64,000 nucleotides of DNA from Streptomyces lydicus (GCF_000717345.1 NZ_JNZA01000016.1:1-64000), one strand, 5' to 3'; numbered from the stretch's first letter, positions 24,777 through 35,858 are shown. Notes: a model not told the origin generated them from the letters alone. Numbers and translations are program-made.

Positions 24777-26165
24777 TCAGCGCCCGAACGACTTCGCGGC
24801 GTCCTTCTCCAGCCGCGCCTGCGTCCCCGCGATGTCCTTGGGACTCTTCAAGAAATCCTGCAGGTCCTTCCACTCGCCCTGCCCCGGCTTGCCGCCGAAG
24901 GACGCCGGCGCCTGGTCCGACATGTCGAACCGGAAATCGTCACCCGCCGCGATCAACGCCTTCGCGATCTCACGCATCACCCCATCGGCATACGCCGCCT
25001 GATCCAGCGCCTTGTTCGGCGAGACAAAACCCCCCGCCTGCGCCCAGATCTTCGCCGCGTCCGTCGACGCCAGAAACGTCAGCAACGCCTGCGCCGCCTT
25101 GTTGTCCTTCAGCGCCACCGCCACGTCCCCACCCGTCACCACCGGCGACTTCGCCCCCACCGCCGGGAACGGGAACACCTTCGCGTCCGTACCGACCTTC
25201 GCCTTCGTCTGCGCGATGTTGGCCGCCGCGAAATCCGCCGACGACACCATCGCCGCCTTCGGCGCGTCCCCACCGCTGAACGTCTGCGTCACCGACGTCG
25301 GGAAATCCGTCTGCAGGGCCCCCGCGTTACCGCCCGCGAGCAGATCCTTCCGGCCGAACAGCTGACCCAACGTGGTCAGCGCCTGCTTCACCGAGGCATC
25401 GGTCCACTTGATCCGGTGCTGCGCCAGCCGGTCGTACTTCTCCGGCCCGGCCTGCGACAGATAGATGTTCTCGAACCAGTCCGTCAGCGTCCACCCGTCC
25501 GCACCCCCCACCGACACCGGCTCGACCCCCGACTCGGAGATCGTCTGCGCCGCCTTGAGGAACTCCGGCCAGGTCTTCGGCTCCTTCACCCCCGCGTTGC
25601 CGAACGCCTGGGTGTTGTACCAGACCAGCGACTTGTTGCTGGCCTTGAAGTACACGCCGTACGCGGTGCCCTTGTGCGCGCCGAGGTCCTGCCAGCCCTT
25701 GGAGTAGTTCTTCGCGAGCTGCGCCTTGGCGTCCGGGCCCAGCGGCTTCAGCCAGCCCTTCGCGGCGAACTCGTTGAGCACGCCCACCTGCTGAAGCATC
25801 GCCACATCCGGCGGACCCCCACCGGCGATCTTCGACCCGACGAACCCGGCCATGTCGTCACCGCTGGGCACGAAGTCGACCTTGGCGCCGGTCCGCCGCT
25901 CGAACTCGTCCAGCACCTTGACGAAGTTCTCCCGCTCCGGCCCCGTCCACACCGCAGTGACCTGCAACTTCTGCCCATCAAGCTTCGGCAGCCGCACGGT
26001 GGGCGCAGTCGACCCGCCGCCCTTGCCCCCACCACTCCCGCCACCCTCGGAACCGCCGCCACCGCTGCCTCCGCTGCAGCCGGCCAACCCCAACACCAGG
26101 GCGACCGCCGCACCCCCCGCCAGCACCCTCCCGGCCGTCCCCGTACGCCCAAGTCCTCTATGCAT
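24777..26165 (-). CDS. extracellular sugar-binding lipoprotein of the ABC transporter
   Basis: The 462-residue protein has a lipoprotein signal (MHRGLGRTGT, hydrophobic core, lipobox LAGC with Cys30) followed by a long Gly/Ser linker. The mature part follows the family-1 solute-binding fold: LQVTAVWTGPERENFVKVLDEFE, then GGGPPDVAML, DWFENIYLSQAG and GGDVAVALKDN. It would capture a mono- or oligosaccharide for the two permeases downstream. The stop is 45 bases from the MalF-like gene. I prefer the ATG at 26165, preceded by GGGGG, over one 24 bases upstream. The long Gly/Ser linker is notable. Confidence 0.9.
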   Translation of the reverse strand: MHRGLGRTGTAGRVLAGGAAVALVLGLAGCSGGSGGGGSEGGGSGGGKGGGSTAPTVRLPKLDGQKLQVTAVWTGPERENFVKVLDEFERRTGAKVDFVPSGDDMAGFVGSKIAGGGPPDVAMLQQVGVLNEFAAKGWLKPLGPDAKAQLAKNYSKGWQDLGAHKGTAYGVYFKASNKSLVWYNTQAFGNAGVKEPKTWPEFLKAAQTISESGVEPVSVGGADGWTLTDWFENIYLSQAGPEKYDRLAQHRIKWTDASVKQALTTLGQLFGRKDLLAGGNAGALQTDFPTSVTQTFSGGDAPKAAMVSSADFAAANIAQTKAKVGTDAKVFPFPAVGAKSPVVTGGDVAVALKDNKAAQALLTFLASTDAAKIWAQAGGFVSPNKALDQAAYADGVMREIAKALIAAGDDFRFDMSDQAPASFGGKPGQGEWKDLQDFLKSPKDIAGTQARLEKDAAKSFGR

Positions 26166-26816
26166 CCCCGTAACCCCCTGTCGCTCCATGCCACACCGGC
26201 AACAAACCGGTGCCCTGCCGTGGTGACCTGTCCGGTGTGCGGTAGTGCTGGTGGTGCGGTGGTGCTGGTGGTGCGATGTGCGGCGCGCCGGGTGGTGCGC
26301 TGTAGCGGTGCCGCTCGGTGGTGCTTCGGTGCCGTTCGGTGGTGCGGTGGTGCCCGGCGACGCGGTGTCGCTGCTTGTGGTGGTGCTTGTGGTGGTGCTC
26401 GTGGTGGTGCGAGGGTGCCGCTTGCGGTGGTGCCGGCGAGCTGCGGGCCGTGGGCTGATGCCCCAAGAACCGCGCTCCACGTGCGAATGAAGAACCGCGC
26501 CTTGCGTGCGTGTGAAGCATCGTGCTCTGCGTGTGGGTGTGCGACAGGTCTACGCCCTGCCCACGGCCTCCGCAATACCGCGTCCGGCGTCAACTCACCT
26601 TTTGTGATCGGGCTGTTACGGCCCCACCGCCCCACCCCACCCCCACCGCACGCCCCACACCCCCGCGCCGCCTCAAACGGGCCCCGGCCCCAGCTCACCC
26701 CGGGCACCTCACCCGCCCCGACTCCCACCCGGACGCACCCCGCCGGCCACGCCCGAACACCACCCCAGCCCGGCCGCCCACCCCAACCGCAACAGCAGCC
26801 AACTCAGCCCCACCCA

Positions 26817-26930
26817 GACCAGGCCGCTTCACACGGACCAGCCCACCCCACACAGACCAGGCCACCCCACACAGACCAGGCCACCCCACACGGACCAGGC
26901 CACCCCACACGGACCAGGCCACGGACACCC
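26817..26930. repeat. 19-base tandem repeat array, six copies
   Basis: The unit GACCAGGCCACCCCACACR begins at 26817, 26836, 26855, 26874, 26893 and 26912, exactly 19 bases apart. The first unit is diverged; the last five are nearly identical. The period is not a multiple of three and there are no unique spacers, so it is neither coding nor CRISPR. Confidence 0.85.
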
Positions 26931-26960
26931 AGCCCACAGTCACCCCAGCCCGCAACTACC

Positions 26961-27043
26961 CCCAAGCCCACAGCTGCACCCAAGCGCACAGCTGCACCCA
27001 AGCGCACAGCTGCACCCAAGCGCACAGCTACACCCAAGCCCCG
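26961..27043. repeat. 18-base tandem repeat array, four to five copies
   Basis: The unit CCCAAGCGCACAGCTGCA is repeated at 26961, 26979, 26997 and 27015, with a partial fifth copy at 27033. Copies differ by one or two bases. It lies directly downstream of the 19-base array and just past the stop of the FHA-FtsK gene. Confidence 0.85.
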
Positions 27044-27086
27044 CAACTCAGGAACTCAGGTCCCAGGCCACCAAGGCAGCCCGACC

Positions 27087-30000
27087 TCACACCAGCGGCG
27101 GCGGGGCGGTCGCGCCCGAGGACTGGGCTGCCCGCTGGAGCGCGCTGGCCAGCAGGGCGAGGTCCGTCGGGCCGTTGCCCAGCTCGCGCAGCGGACGGCG
27201 GGCCGGCGGGTCGCCCATCCGCTGCCACTCCAACGGCACGACCGTCGGGCGCAGCGTGGACGTACGGGGTATGCGGCCGGTCACCCGCCCGGCCTGGAAC
27301 GGCGTCGAGGAGCCGTCCGCCGCGCGGTGCAGTCGGCCTCGGCCGGCCGGCGCCGGCTCGGGCGCGTCGGCGGCCGCGCCCAACTCGATGCGCAGTTCCG
27401 CGAATTGGCTGGTGGCGGTGTCGGCCGTGCGGTCCGGGTGGCTGGTCGCGGCTATCAGGTGGACGCCGAGGGCCGCGCCTTCCCGGGCCACCGCTTCGAG
27501 CGCGCGCACGACGGACCCGGCGGCGGGGCGGCCCGGGCTGCCCAGGGCGGGGGCGACGAGCGCGTCGAAGTCGTCGACGAGGACGAACAGGCGGGGCAGG
27601 GGCAGGGCCGGGTCAGGGCCGGGGGCTCCGGAGTGGCCAGGGGGCCCGGGGCGTCCGGCGGACCCGGTGGGGCCCGGGGAGCTGGAGTGACCGGTGGGGC
27701 CGGGGGAGGCGGAGGGGCCCGGGGGGCCGGCGGGGGCGCGTAGGCGCAGTGTGCCGGTCGTTGGGGGGTCCGCCGGGGTGCCGCCTTCCTCCTCCTTGTT
27801 ACGGCAACGATTACGGAGAGTAGTTAGTTCCTGCTGTCCGTCACCGTCGTGAGCGTTGCTCTCCCCGTCGCCGGTGCCATAACGGTCACGGTTGCGGTCA
27901 AGGTTGCGGTCAAGGTCGGGGGCGCCGGATTCGGTGGAGCGGCGCGGGGCGATGACGCGGGGCGCGGGCAGGTGCTCGGCGCGCCATTCGGCGAACGGGG
28001 TGCCGGCCAGTATCTCCGTCCGGCGCTTCAGTTCCGAGGACAGGGCCTGGGCGAACTCCCGCATGCGGACCGGGTCCGAGGCCGCGAGGTAGGTCGTGAC
28101 GTGCGGCAGGTCCGTGCACACCCGCAGGCCGTCGCCGCGTTCGCTGCCGCCGCCGTCCACCAGGACCAGCGACAACAGGTCGGGCCGGTCCGCGGCGGCG
28201 AGGGAGGCCGCCAGGGAGCGCAGCAGTTCGGTCTTGCCGGTGGCGGCCGCGCCTTCCACGAGCAGATGGGTGCCGTCGGCGGCGAGGTCGGCGTGCACCG
28301 GGCCGTGCGGGCCCGCGCCGAGCACCGCGGGGGCGCTGGGGCGGTCGGTGTCCAGTGCGGCGGCCCAGCGTGCCATCAGGGACGCCGGGGTGGCGCGGGC
28401 CAGCCCCAGTTCGTCCAGCAGCCGGGTGGTGTCGGGCAGGGGAACGGCCGGGCGCTGCACCGTACGGCCTCCGGCGGGGGCGGCCGGCTCGGCCTCGCGC
28501 AGCGGCGCGAGCGCCCGTGCGAAGCGTTCGGCCCAGGCGCCGGAGACCGCGTCGACCGTTCCGACGGTGCCGTTGGGGCCGGAGCCGGGCTGGACGACGC
28601 GCAGCGCGGTGGCGACGTCGCCGCTGAGGACCGCGACCGCACCGCACTCGCCGAAGGCGGGCGAGGCCGCGCGGGCCGCTTCGTATGTCGCGGCGAGCGG
28701 GAAGGCGGGGGAGGCGGCGGGCGTTTCGGCCAGGCACAGGAGGTGGATGCCGGCCGCCGCGCCGCCCGACGCGAGCCGGGCGGTGGTCTCACGCAGCGCG
28801 GACGAGCCGGGGTCGCCGTCGACGATCAGCAGGGTGTACGGGCCGTGGTGACGGGCGGCGGCGAGGGAGACCTCGGCGCGCTCGGCGCTGGGCCAGCCGG
28901 GGCCGAGCGGGCCGTCGTCGAGCCGCCGGACGAGTTCGGCGGCGCGGGCGGTGGCCTGTTCCTTGTCGTAGGCGAGGAGCAGGCGGCAGTCCTGGCCGTG
29001 GCCGGGGCGGACGTGCGGCAGCCAGCCGAGCCAGGACCAGTCCGCGATCCGCTCCTCGGTGCTGCGTGCCCGGTCCGTGCTGATCAGCACGATGTCGAGG
29101 GTGCCGGGGGAGTGCAGGGCGGCGAGCTGGGCGACCGCGGAGCGGACCAGTCCGGTGAGCCGGGCGCGCGGGCCCGCCAGGCCCAGGGAGCCGGCCCGGC
29201 GCAGCTCGACGGTGACGGGGACGGCGGCCCGGCCGCCGCTGCGGCTCGCGGTGCCCAGCCGGACGGTCAGTGCGTCGGGGTGGTCGGGGCCGCGTTCCCA
29301 CAGGCGGGTGCCGGGGCCCAGGGCGGTGAGCAGGACCGTGGCGGCGTCCGGCCAGCGTTCGTGGTCGGCGGTCCCGTAGGGGGCGGTGACCGCCTCCGGG
29401 CCGCCGGGGGCGCCGGGGTGGGGGGAGGGGTGGCCGCCGGCCGGTTCGTAGGGGTCGGTGAGGGGGCCGTCCGGGTGGTCCGTGGCGGGCCGGCCGCCGG
29501 CCAGCCGCCGTGCCCAGGCGCCGAGGCCGCCGCGCCGGCCACCCCTGCGGGGTGCTTCGTCGGCGGGTGCCGCGTGTGGCCCGTCGGCCGGGGCCAGCGG
29601 CTGCCCGCCGCCGTGGGTGCGGTCCGTCGCGCCTGCCGGGGCGTCGTGGGTGAGTTCCTCGCGGACGCCGGCGCCGTGGCCGGGGCCGTGCCCGTAGCCG
29701 TGGGAGGTGGCGGCGTCCGGGTACGGGGCGGGGGTGTGTGGGGAGGCGTAGCCGTGGTCGGCGGAGGGTGGCTGCGACCACGCGGGCCGGCCGGCCTCGG
29801 CCGGTGCCGGGGACCACGAGGGGCGGCCGGCGTCGGAGGGCGGCGCCCCGGCGGGCCGCTCGATCTCCCGTTGCCCTTCGGTGCCCTGGGTCGGCGTGCC
29901 GCGCAGGGGGGTGTCCCGTCGGGCTGTGGCGCCGGGCCGCGGGGGCGTACGGGGGGCCGGTACGGGGGAGGCCGCGGCGGGGTCCCGGGGGTCCGGCGGG

Positions 30001-30704
30001 TACGCGGCGGGGCCGGACGGGGCGTAGGTGCCGTCGGGGCCCGGGGTGATCCGCAGGTGGCCCTCGCCGTCGGGGGCGGTCTGCAGGGCCGGGTCCGGGG
30101 AGCCGGGGGCGGACTGGACGCGGAGGGTGGATTCGCCGATGCGCAGCAGGGCGCCGGGCCGGAGGGGTGCGGGCTGTTCGTCGAGGCCGGTGCCGTCGAC
30201 GGCGGTGCCGTTGGTGGAGCGCAGGTCCGCGACGTACACGGCGCCGTCCGGTTCGACGGTGACGGCGCAGTGCAGCCGGGAGACGTCGGGGTCGTCGAGG
30301 GGGACGTCGGCGTCGGCGGAGCGGCCGATGCGGATCTGGCCGCCGTGCAGCAGGTGGACGCCGCCGGCGTCGGGGCCGGAGACGACGCGCAGGCGGGCGG
30401 TGCCGTGCGGGAGGCCGTGGGCGGGGGCCGGGCCGGGGCCCTGGAGGGTGAGGACCGCGCCGTCGATGAGCGGGGGTTCGCCGAGGGCGGCGCGCTGGGG
30501 GTCGAGCCGCTCGGTGCCGGCGTAGAGGACGACCGGTCCGCTGCCGCCCGCGCCGCCGACGTCCGCGCCGGAGCCCGCCACGGAGGCGGCGAGCGAGCCG
30601 GCCACCGCGGCCAGGGCGGTCCCGGCGGGGGCCGTCACGAGCACGTCGCAGGCCCGTGTGGTGTGGCCGCTGCGCGGCCCGAGGACGGTCAGCCGGATCT
30701 GCAT
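27087..30704 (-). CDS. FHA domain - FtsK/EccC-like ATPase fusion
   Basis: The 1205-residue protein opens with a beta-grasp-like stretch (1-90), then an FHA domain (about 105-195) with IRIGRSADADVPLDDPDVSR and LRSTNGT, the phosphothreonine-binding signature. A long Pro/Gly linker (200-440) follows. The C-terminal half is a single FtsK/EccC-type ATPase with Walker A GAAATGKTE (818-826), LVLVDGGGSERGDGLRVC, DLPHVTTYLA and Walker B LFVLVDDFDAL near 1040. EccC proteins of type VII secretion usually have three such domains and membrane helices; none are seen here, so it is a soluble relative. Divergent from two Ser/Thr kinases, it is a likely phospho-reader. Residues about 925-1035 are an odd insert (see findings). 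AAGGGA precedes the ATG. Confidence 0.8.
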   Translation of the reverse strand: MQIRLTVLGPRSGHTTRACDVLVTAPAGTALAAVAGSLAASVAGSGADVGGAGGSGPVVLYAGTERLDPQRAALGEPPLIDGAVLTLQGPGPAPAHGLPHGTARLRVVSGPDAGGVHLLHGGQIRIGRSADADVPLDDPDVSRLHCAVTVEPDGAVYVADLRSTNGTAVDGTGLDEQPAPLRPGALLRIGESTLRVQSAPGSPDPALQTAPDGEGHLRITPGPDGTYAPSGPAAYPPDPRDPAAASPVPAPRTPPRPGATARRDTPLRGTPTQGTEGQREIERPAGAPPSDAGRPSWSPAPAEAGRPAWSQPPSADHGYASPHTPAPYPDAATSHGYGHGPGHGAGVREELTHDAPAGATDRTHGGGQPLAPADGPHAAPADEAPRRGGRRGGLGAWARRLAGGRPATDHPDGPLTDPYEPAGGHPSPHPGAPGGPEAVTAPYGTADHERWPDAATVLLTALGPGTRLWERGPDHPDALTVRLGTASRSGGRAAVPVTVELRRAGSLGLAGPRARLTGLVRSAVAQLAALHSPGTLDIVLISTDRARSTEERIADWSWLGWLPHVRPGHGQDCRLLLAYDKEQATARAAELVRRLDDGPLGPGWPSAERAEVSLAAARHHGPYTLLIVDGDPGSSALRETTARLASGGAAAGIHLLCLAETPAASPAFPLAATYEAARAASPAFGECGAVAVLSGDVATALRVVQPGSGPNGTVGTVDAVSGAWAERFARALAPLREAEPAAPAGGRTVQRPAVPLPDTTRLLDELGLARATPASLMARWAAALDTDRPSAPAVLGAGPHGPVHADLAADGTHLLVEGAAATGKTELLRSLAASLAAADRPDLLSLVLVDGGGSERGDGLRVCTDLPHVTTYLAASDPVRMREFAQALSSELKRRTEILAGTPFAEWRAEHLPAPRVIAPRRSTESGAPDLDRNLDRNRDRYGTGDGESNAHDGDGQQELTTLRNRCRNKEEEGGTPADPPTTGTLRLRAPAGPPGPSASPGPTGHSSSPGPTGSAGRPGPPGHSGAPGPDPALPLPRLFVLVDDFDALVAPALGSPGRPAAGSVVRALEAVAREGAALGVHLIAATSHPDRTADTATSQFAELRIELGAAADAPEPAPAGRGRLHRAADGSSTPFQAGRVTGRIPRTSTLRPTVVPLEWQRMGDPPARRPLRELGNGPTDLALLASALQRAAQSSGATAPPPLV

Positions 30705-31235
30705 CGCCGTCAACGGTCCCTTCTGCCGGGGATCCGGCAGGGGTCCGCTCACTCCCCCCGCCAACCCGGGCACGTCGGCACGTACAAGTCCCTTGTGCAC
30801 GTTGCGACACAGACCGCGCGCCCCCACCGCTTCGTGCTGGGTGCATCCTCGCACCTGCCACTGACAACACGCCCGCCGACCGTCCATCAGTGATCTTGAT
30901 TGGTCTTGTACGGGCGAAAAAGTGCCTGCTTGCGCGCGGTGCCCGGCCGGATTCGGACCGTCGTGGTCAGCTCGGAAGCGTCCGCGGCCGTATGGCGCGT
31001 CCGCCCCGCGTGTGCGCCGGAGGCGACCGGCACGGAGGGGCAACCATCTGTCCGGAACGCGCGTCTTCCCCACAAGTCCGGGCCGGTTCGCCGGACCGAA
31101 AAGCTTGTGCGACGGCACTACAGTGGATCGGACGGGCCGCGCGGAGATGACCTTGGGTCGGACCGGCCGCGCGGAGCTGGCGCAGCTGAACCCAGTGGCC
31201 CGGGGAAGAGATCCATCGACCAGGGAGCGCATGAC
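30705..31235. promoter_or_regulatory. divergent promoter region between FHA-FtsK gene and pkaA, with direct repeats
   Basis: These 531 bases have no convincing gene. A 19-base direct repeat (TCGGACGGGCCGCGCGGAG) occurs at 31128-31146 and, with one difference, at 31158-31176. The copies are exactly 30 bases apart (about three helical turns), ending 60 bases before the pkaA start. This spacing suits a regulator that binds one face of the DNA. The AT-richest part (30885-30935) probably contains promoters. Confidence 0.5.
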
Positions 31236-32870
<1,635 letters not shown>

Positions 32871-33069
32871 GCGAAGCCGCCCCGGAGACCGATGGTCCCG
32901 GGGCGGCTTCGTAGATTTGTCGACTTCTGGCCGGCTTCCGGTGGGAAATTCGCCCGCAGAAGTGAAGGTTGCCGCCGTCCTGGGCACTGAACCCCCTGGC
33001 ATCCGCGTAGCTTTGACGCCAACCTCAGCCCCCGCAGGACGCTCGGGGGCCCGACACGTCGGAGCAGTC

Positions 33070-34341
33070 TTGGCACGGAAGATCGGCAGCCGGTACACCG
33101 CCCACCAGATCCTGGGGCGCGGCAGTGCCGGCACGGTATGGCTGGGCGAGGGTCCCGAGGGGGCCGTGGCCATCAAGCTGTTGCGTGAGGACCTCGCCTC
33201 CGACCAGGAGCTCGTCGGCCGCTTCGTGCAGGAGCGGGCGGCGCTGCTGGGTCTGGAGGACCCGCATGTCGTCGGGGTCCGGGATCTGGTCGTCGACGGC
33301 AACGACCTGGCGCTGGTCATGGACCTCGTACGGGGCACCGACCTGCGCACCCGTCTGGAGCGGGAGCGCCGGCTGGCCCCGGAGGCCGCGGTCGCGATCG
33401 CCGCCGACGTCGCCGACGGGCTCGTCGCCGCGCACGCCGCGCGGATCGTGCACCGCGACGTCAAACCGGAGAACGTCCTGCTGGACATGCAGGGCCCGCT
33501 CGGCCCCGGTGGCGCGCACCCCGCCCTGCTGACCGACTTCGGCATCGCCCGGCTGGTGGACTCCCCGCGCCGCACCAAGGCCACCAAGGTCATCGGCACG
33601 CCCGACTACCTCGCCCCGGAGATCATCGAGGGCCTGCCGCCGCGCGCCTCGGTGGACGTCTACGCGCTGGCGACCGTCCTGTACGAGATGCTCGCCGGGT
33701 TCACGCCCTTCGGGGGCGGCCACCCCGGCGCGGTGCTGCGCCGCCACGTCACCGAGAGCGTCGCGCCGCTGCCCGGCATCCCCGACGAGCTGTGGCAGCT
33801 GCTGGTGCAGTGCCTGGCCAAGGCGCCCGCCTCCCGGCTGCGCGCCCCGGAGCTCGCCGCCCGGCTGCGGGAGCTGCTGCCCGGCCTGGCCGGGATGCCG
33901 CCGCTGGACATCGACGAGCCGGACGGCGAGCAGCCGGAGGACGACGCGGACGGCGCCGCCGGGGCCCGCGAGGAGGCGTTCTACCCGTCCTCCGGGGCGG
34001 GCGAGGCCACACCGCCGCGCGGCGCGGTCCCGCTGGTGCAGGGTTCGGCCCCGGATTCCAACCGGGAGACGCACACCAGCATGCGGGTGCCGGGCCCGGA
34101 CGAGCTGGCGGGCGGTGCGCACGGCACGGCGCGGGCCCCGCGGGCGGCCGGTGAGCGCCGGGCGGGCTCGGCGCGGCACCGCGCGTCGCCGGAGGCGGTG
34201 CGCCGGCGCCGGATCAGGCTGGGCGCCGCGGCCGCCGCGGTGGTGGTGGCCGCGGGCCTGGGCGGCTGGCTGGCCTCCGGCGACGACGGTTCCGGCGACG
34301 CGACCCCGGGGGTCCACCAGCAGGAGCCGGACGCGCCGTGA
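33070..34341 (+). CDS. pkaB: Ser/Thr protein kinase with C-terminal TM helix
   Basis: I chose a TTG start at 33070 because GGAG lies 5 bases upstream and the kinase fold begins immediately (IGSRYTAHQILGRGSAGTVW). The 423-residue product has Lys36, HRDVKPEN (Asp130), DFG (156-158), GTPDYLAPE, then a Pro/Ala/Asp-rich linker and one TM helix near 387-407 with an external tail of only about 20 residues. It is about 34% identical by eye to the neighbouring kinase and lies 199 bases downstream on the same strand, matching the pkaA-pkaB arrangement. Both may act on the FHA-FtsK protein or on the adjacent division and translation genes, but that is inference. Confidence 0.83.
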   Translation: MARKIGSRYTAHQILGRGSAGTVWLGEGPEGAVAIKLLREDLASDQELVGRFVQERAALLGLEDPHVVGVRDLVVDGNDLALVMDLVRGTDLRTRLERERRLAPEAAVAIAADVADGLVAAHAARIVHRDVKPENVLLDMQGPLGPGGAHPALLTDFGIARLVDSPRRTKATKVIGTPDYLAPEIIEGLPPRASVDVYALATVLYEMLAGFTPFGGGHPGAVLRRHVTESVAPLPGIPDELWQLLVQCLAKAPASRLRAPELAARLRELLPGLAGMPPLDIDEPDGEQPEDDADGAAGAREEAFYPSSGAGEATPPRGAVPLVQGSAPDSNRETHTSMRVPGPDELAGGAHGTARAPRAAGERRAGSARHRASPEAVRRRRIRLGAAAAAVVVAAGLGGWLASGDDGSGDATPGVHQQEPDAP

Positions 34342-34409
34342 CGGCCCGGTGACCCGGCCCGGGCGGCGTGGTCCTGCCGGGGCCGGGTCACGCCGCCGGT
34401 GGTTGCCGT

Positions 34410-34415
34410 TAGGCT
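34410..34415 (+). promoter_or_regulatory. -10 element of prfB, leaderless transcript likely
   Basis: TAGGCT ends 6 bases before the GTG at 34422 with no ribosome binding site, identical in form and spacing to the TetR gene at 1217. Confidence 0.55.
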
Positions 34416-34421
34416 GGGTGC

Positions 34422-35528
34422 GTGGCAGTCGTCGATGTATCCGAAGAGCTGAAGTCCCTCTCCTCGACCATGGGGTCGATCGAGGCCGTCCTGGACCTCG
34501 ACAAGATGAGGGCCGACATCGCCGTGCTTGAGGAGCAAGCGGCGGCGCCGTCCCTGTGGGACGACCCGGAGAGCGCACAGAAGGTCACCAGCCAGCTGTC
34601 CTACCTCCAGGGCCAGCTGCGCCGGGCCGAGGAGCTGCGCGGCCGGGTCGACGACCTGGAAGTCCTCTTCGAGCTCGCCGAGGCCGAGGGTGACGAGGAG
34701 GCCCGGGCCGAGGCCGAGACCGAGCTGACCGACGTCCGCAAGGCCGTCGAGGAGCTGGAGGTCCGCACCCTCCTGTCCGGCGAGTACGACTCCCGTGAGG
34801 CCCTCGTCAACATCCGTGCCGAGGCCGGCGGGGTGGACGCCGCCGACTTCGCCGAGAAGCTCCAGCGCATGTACCTGCGCTGGGCCGAGCGGCACGGCTA
34901 CAAGACCGAGCTCTACGAGACCTCGTATGCGGAAGAGGCCGGCATCAAGTCGACCACCTTCGCGGTCAACGTCCCGTACGCCTACGGCACCCTCTCCGTC
35001 GAGCAGGGCACGCACCGCCTGGTGCGCATCTCGCCGTTCGACAACCAGGGCCGCCGCCAGACGTCCTTCGCCGGCGTCGAGGTGCTCCCCGTCGTCGAGC
35101 AGACCGACCACGTCGACATCGACGAGTCGGACCTGCGCGTGGACGTCTACCGCTCGTCGGGCCCCGGCGGCCAGGGCGTGAACACGACGGACTCCGCGGT
35201 CCGGCTGACCCACATCCCCACCGGCATCGTGGTCTCCTGCCAGAACGAGCGTTCGCAGATCCAGAACAAGGCCACGGCGATGAATGTGCTGCAGGCCAAG
35301 CTCCTTGAGCGCCAGCGCCAGGAGGAGCGCGCCAAGATGGACGCGCTCAAGGGCGACGGCGGCAGCTCCTGGGGCAACCAGATGCGGTCGTACGTCCTGC
35401 ACCCGTACCAGATGGTCAAGGACCTCCGTACGGAGTTCGAGGTCGGCAATCCGCAGGCCGTGCTCGACGGTGAGATCGACGGCTTCATCGAGGCCGGAAT
35501 CCGCTGGCGCAAGCAGCAGGAGAAGTAA
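34422..35528 (+). CDS. prfB: peptide chain release factor 2
   Basis: The 368-residue protein has the N-terminal coiled domain, the stop-codon-recognition SPF tripeptide ([15 protein letters not shown]) and the catalytic GGQ loop ([17 protein letters not shown]). It releases peptides at UGA and UAA. The frame is continuous: the usual CTTTGA autoregulatory frameshift site near codon 25 is absent, as in other high-GC actinobacteria, so levels are not set by programmed frameshifting. A leaderless GTG start is likely. A textbook terminator follows. It separates the kinase pair from the ftsEX block. Confidence 0.97.
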   Translation: MAVVDVSEELKSLSSTMGSIEAVLDLDKMRADIAVLEEQAAAPSLWDDPESAQKVTSQLSYLQGQLRRAEELRGRVDDLEVLFELAEAEGDEEARAEAETELTDVRKAVEELEVRTLLSGEYDSREALVNIRAEAGGVDAADFAEKLQRMYLRWAERHGYKTELYETSYAEEAGIKSTTFAVNVPYAYGTLSVEQGTHRLVRISPFDNQGRRQTSFAGVEVLPVVEQTDHVDIDESDLRVDVYRSSGPGGQGVNTTDSAVRLTHIPTGIVVSCQNERSQIQNKATAMNVLQAKLLERQRQEERAKMDALKGDGGSSWGNQMRSYVLHPYQMVKDLRTEFEVGNPQAVLDGEIDGFIEAGIRWRKQQEK

Positions 35529-35858
35529 CCGCGCCGCCCTCGGCGGGCGCTTTCTGACACCGGAACAACTGCCTCCCTCGGGGAGGCAGTTGTTTTTGTC
35601 GTGGCGGTTTGGTCACAGTCGTATGTCCATGTACCGCGCAACCGACGCGAATTCGGGCATCCGGCCTTTAATCGGCCTTGACGATGTTCGTCTGACTGGG
35701 AAGGCTGAGCGCGGCATGCGTATGTTCTGGGGCGCGTGTAGGAACGGGGAGATGAGTGGCCTACCGGCAGTCCGGGGCCACAACACGCGTCCCCCTCGGC
35801 CCGTCGCCCCGTACAGCGGTGCTCCAATGACGAGTTCAGCTACTGGGGGTAGCAGTAC
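35529..35858 (+). other. 330-base gap upstream of the LAETG protein gene
   Basis: The left part holds the prfB terminator. The rest is gene-free and must carry the promoter of the wall-protein gene; TTGACG at about 35678 could be a -35 but no matched -10 was found. The last bases, TACTGGGGGTAGCAGTAC, contain GGGGG about 9 bases before the ATG at 35859, the likely ribosome binding site. Confidence 0.45.
35564..35597 (+). terminator. intrinsic terminator of prfB
   Basis: A perfect 14-base stem (AACAACTGCCTCCC at 35564-35577 and its complement at 35581-35594) with a 3-base loop is followed by more Ts: a full factor-independent terminator. Confidence 0.92.

Larger units (their letters stand above)
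26166..27086. other. 0.9-kb non-coding region with low-complexity and tandem repeats
   Basis: No gene is supported in these 921 bases. From about 26221 to 26440 the plus strand is an irregular GGTGGTGC-rich run, possibly in the leader of the sugar-binding gene. AAGAACCGCGC is repeated at 26465-26475 and 26490-26500. Two tandem arrays lie further right (separate entries). Open frames here are repeat-driven and their period (19 bases) breaks the reading frame, which argues against coding. Confidence 0.65.

Noticed and set aside
22435..26165. Missing ATPase subunit of the sugar transporter
   Set aside because: No ABC ATPase gene lies in or near the operon; in Streptomyces a shared MsiK-type ATPase is encoded elsewhere, so this is not a defect.
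26817..27043. CRISPR array
   Set aside because: Repeats are head-to-tail with no unique spacers and no cas genes are present.
27849..30893. 1014-codon plus-strand frame opposite the FHA-FtsK gene
   Set aside because: Gly/Ala/Val low-complexity shadow of a high-GC gene.
30900..31235. N-terminal extension of the PkaA kinase by 112 codons
   Set aside because: The extra sequence is basic and unstructured, and the GTG at 31236 has a proper ribosome binding site and gives the expected kinase length.
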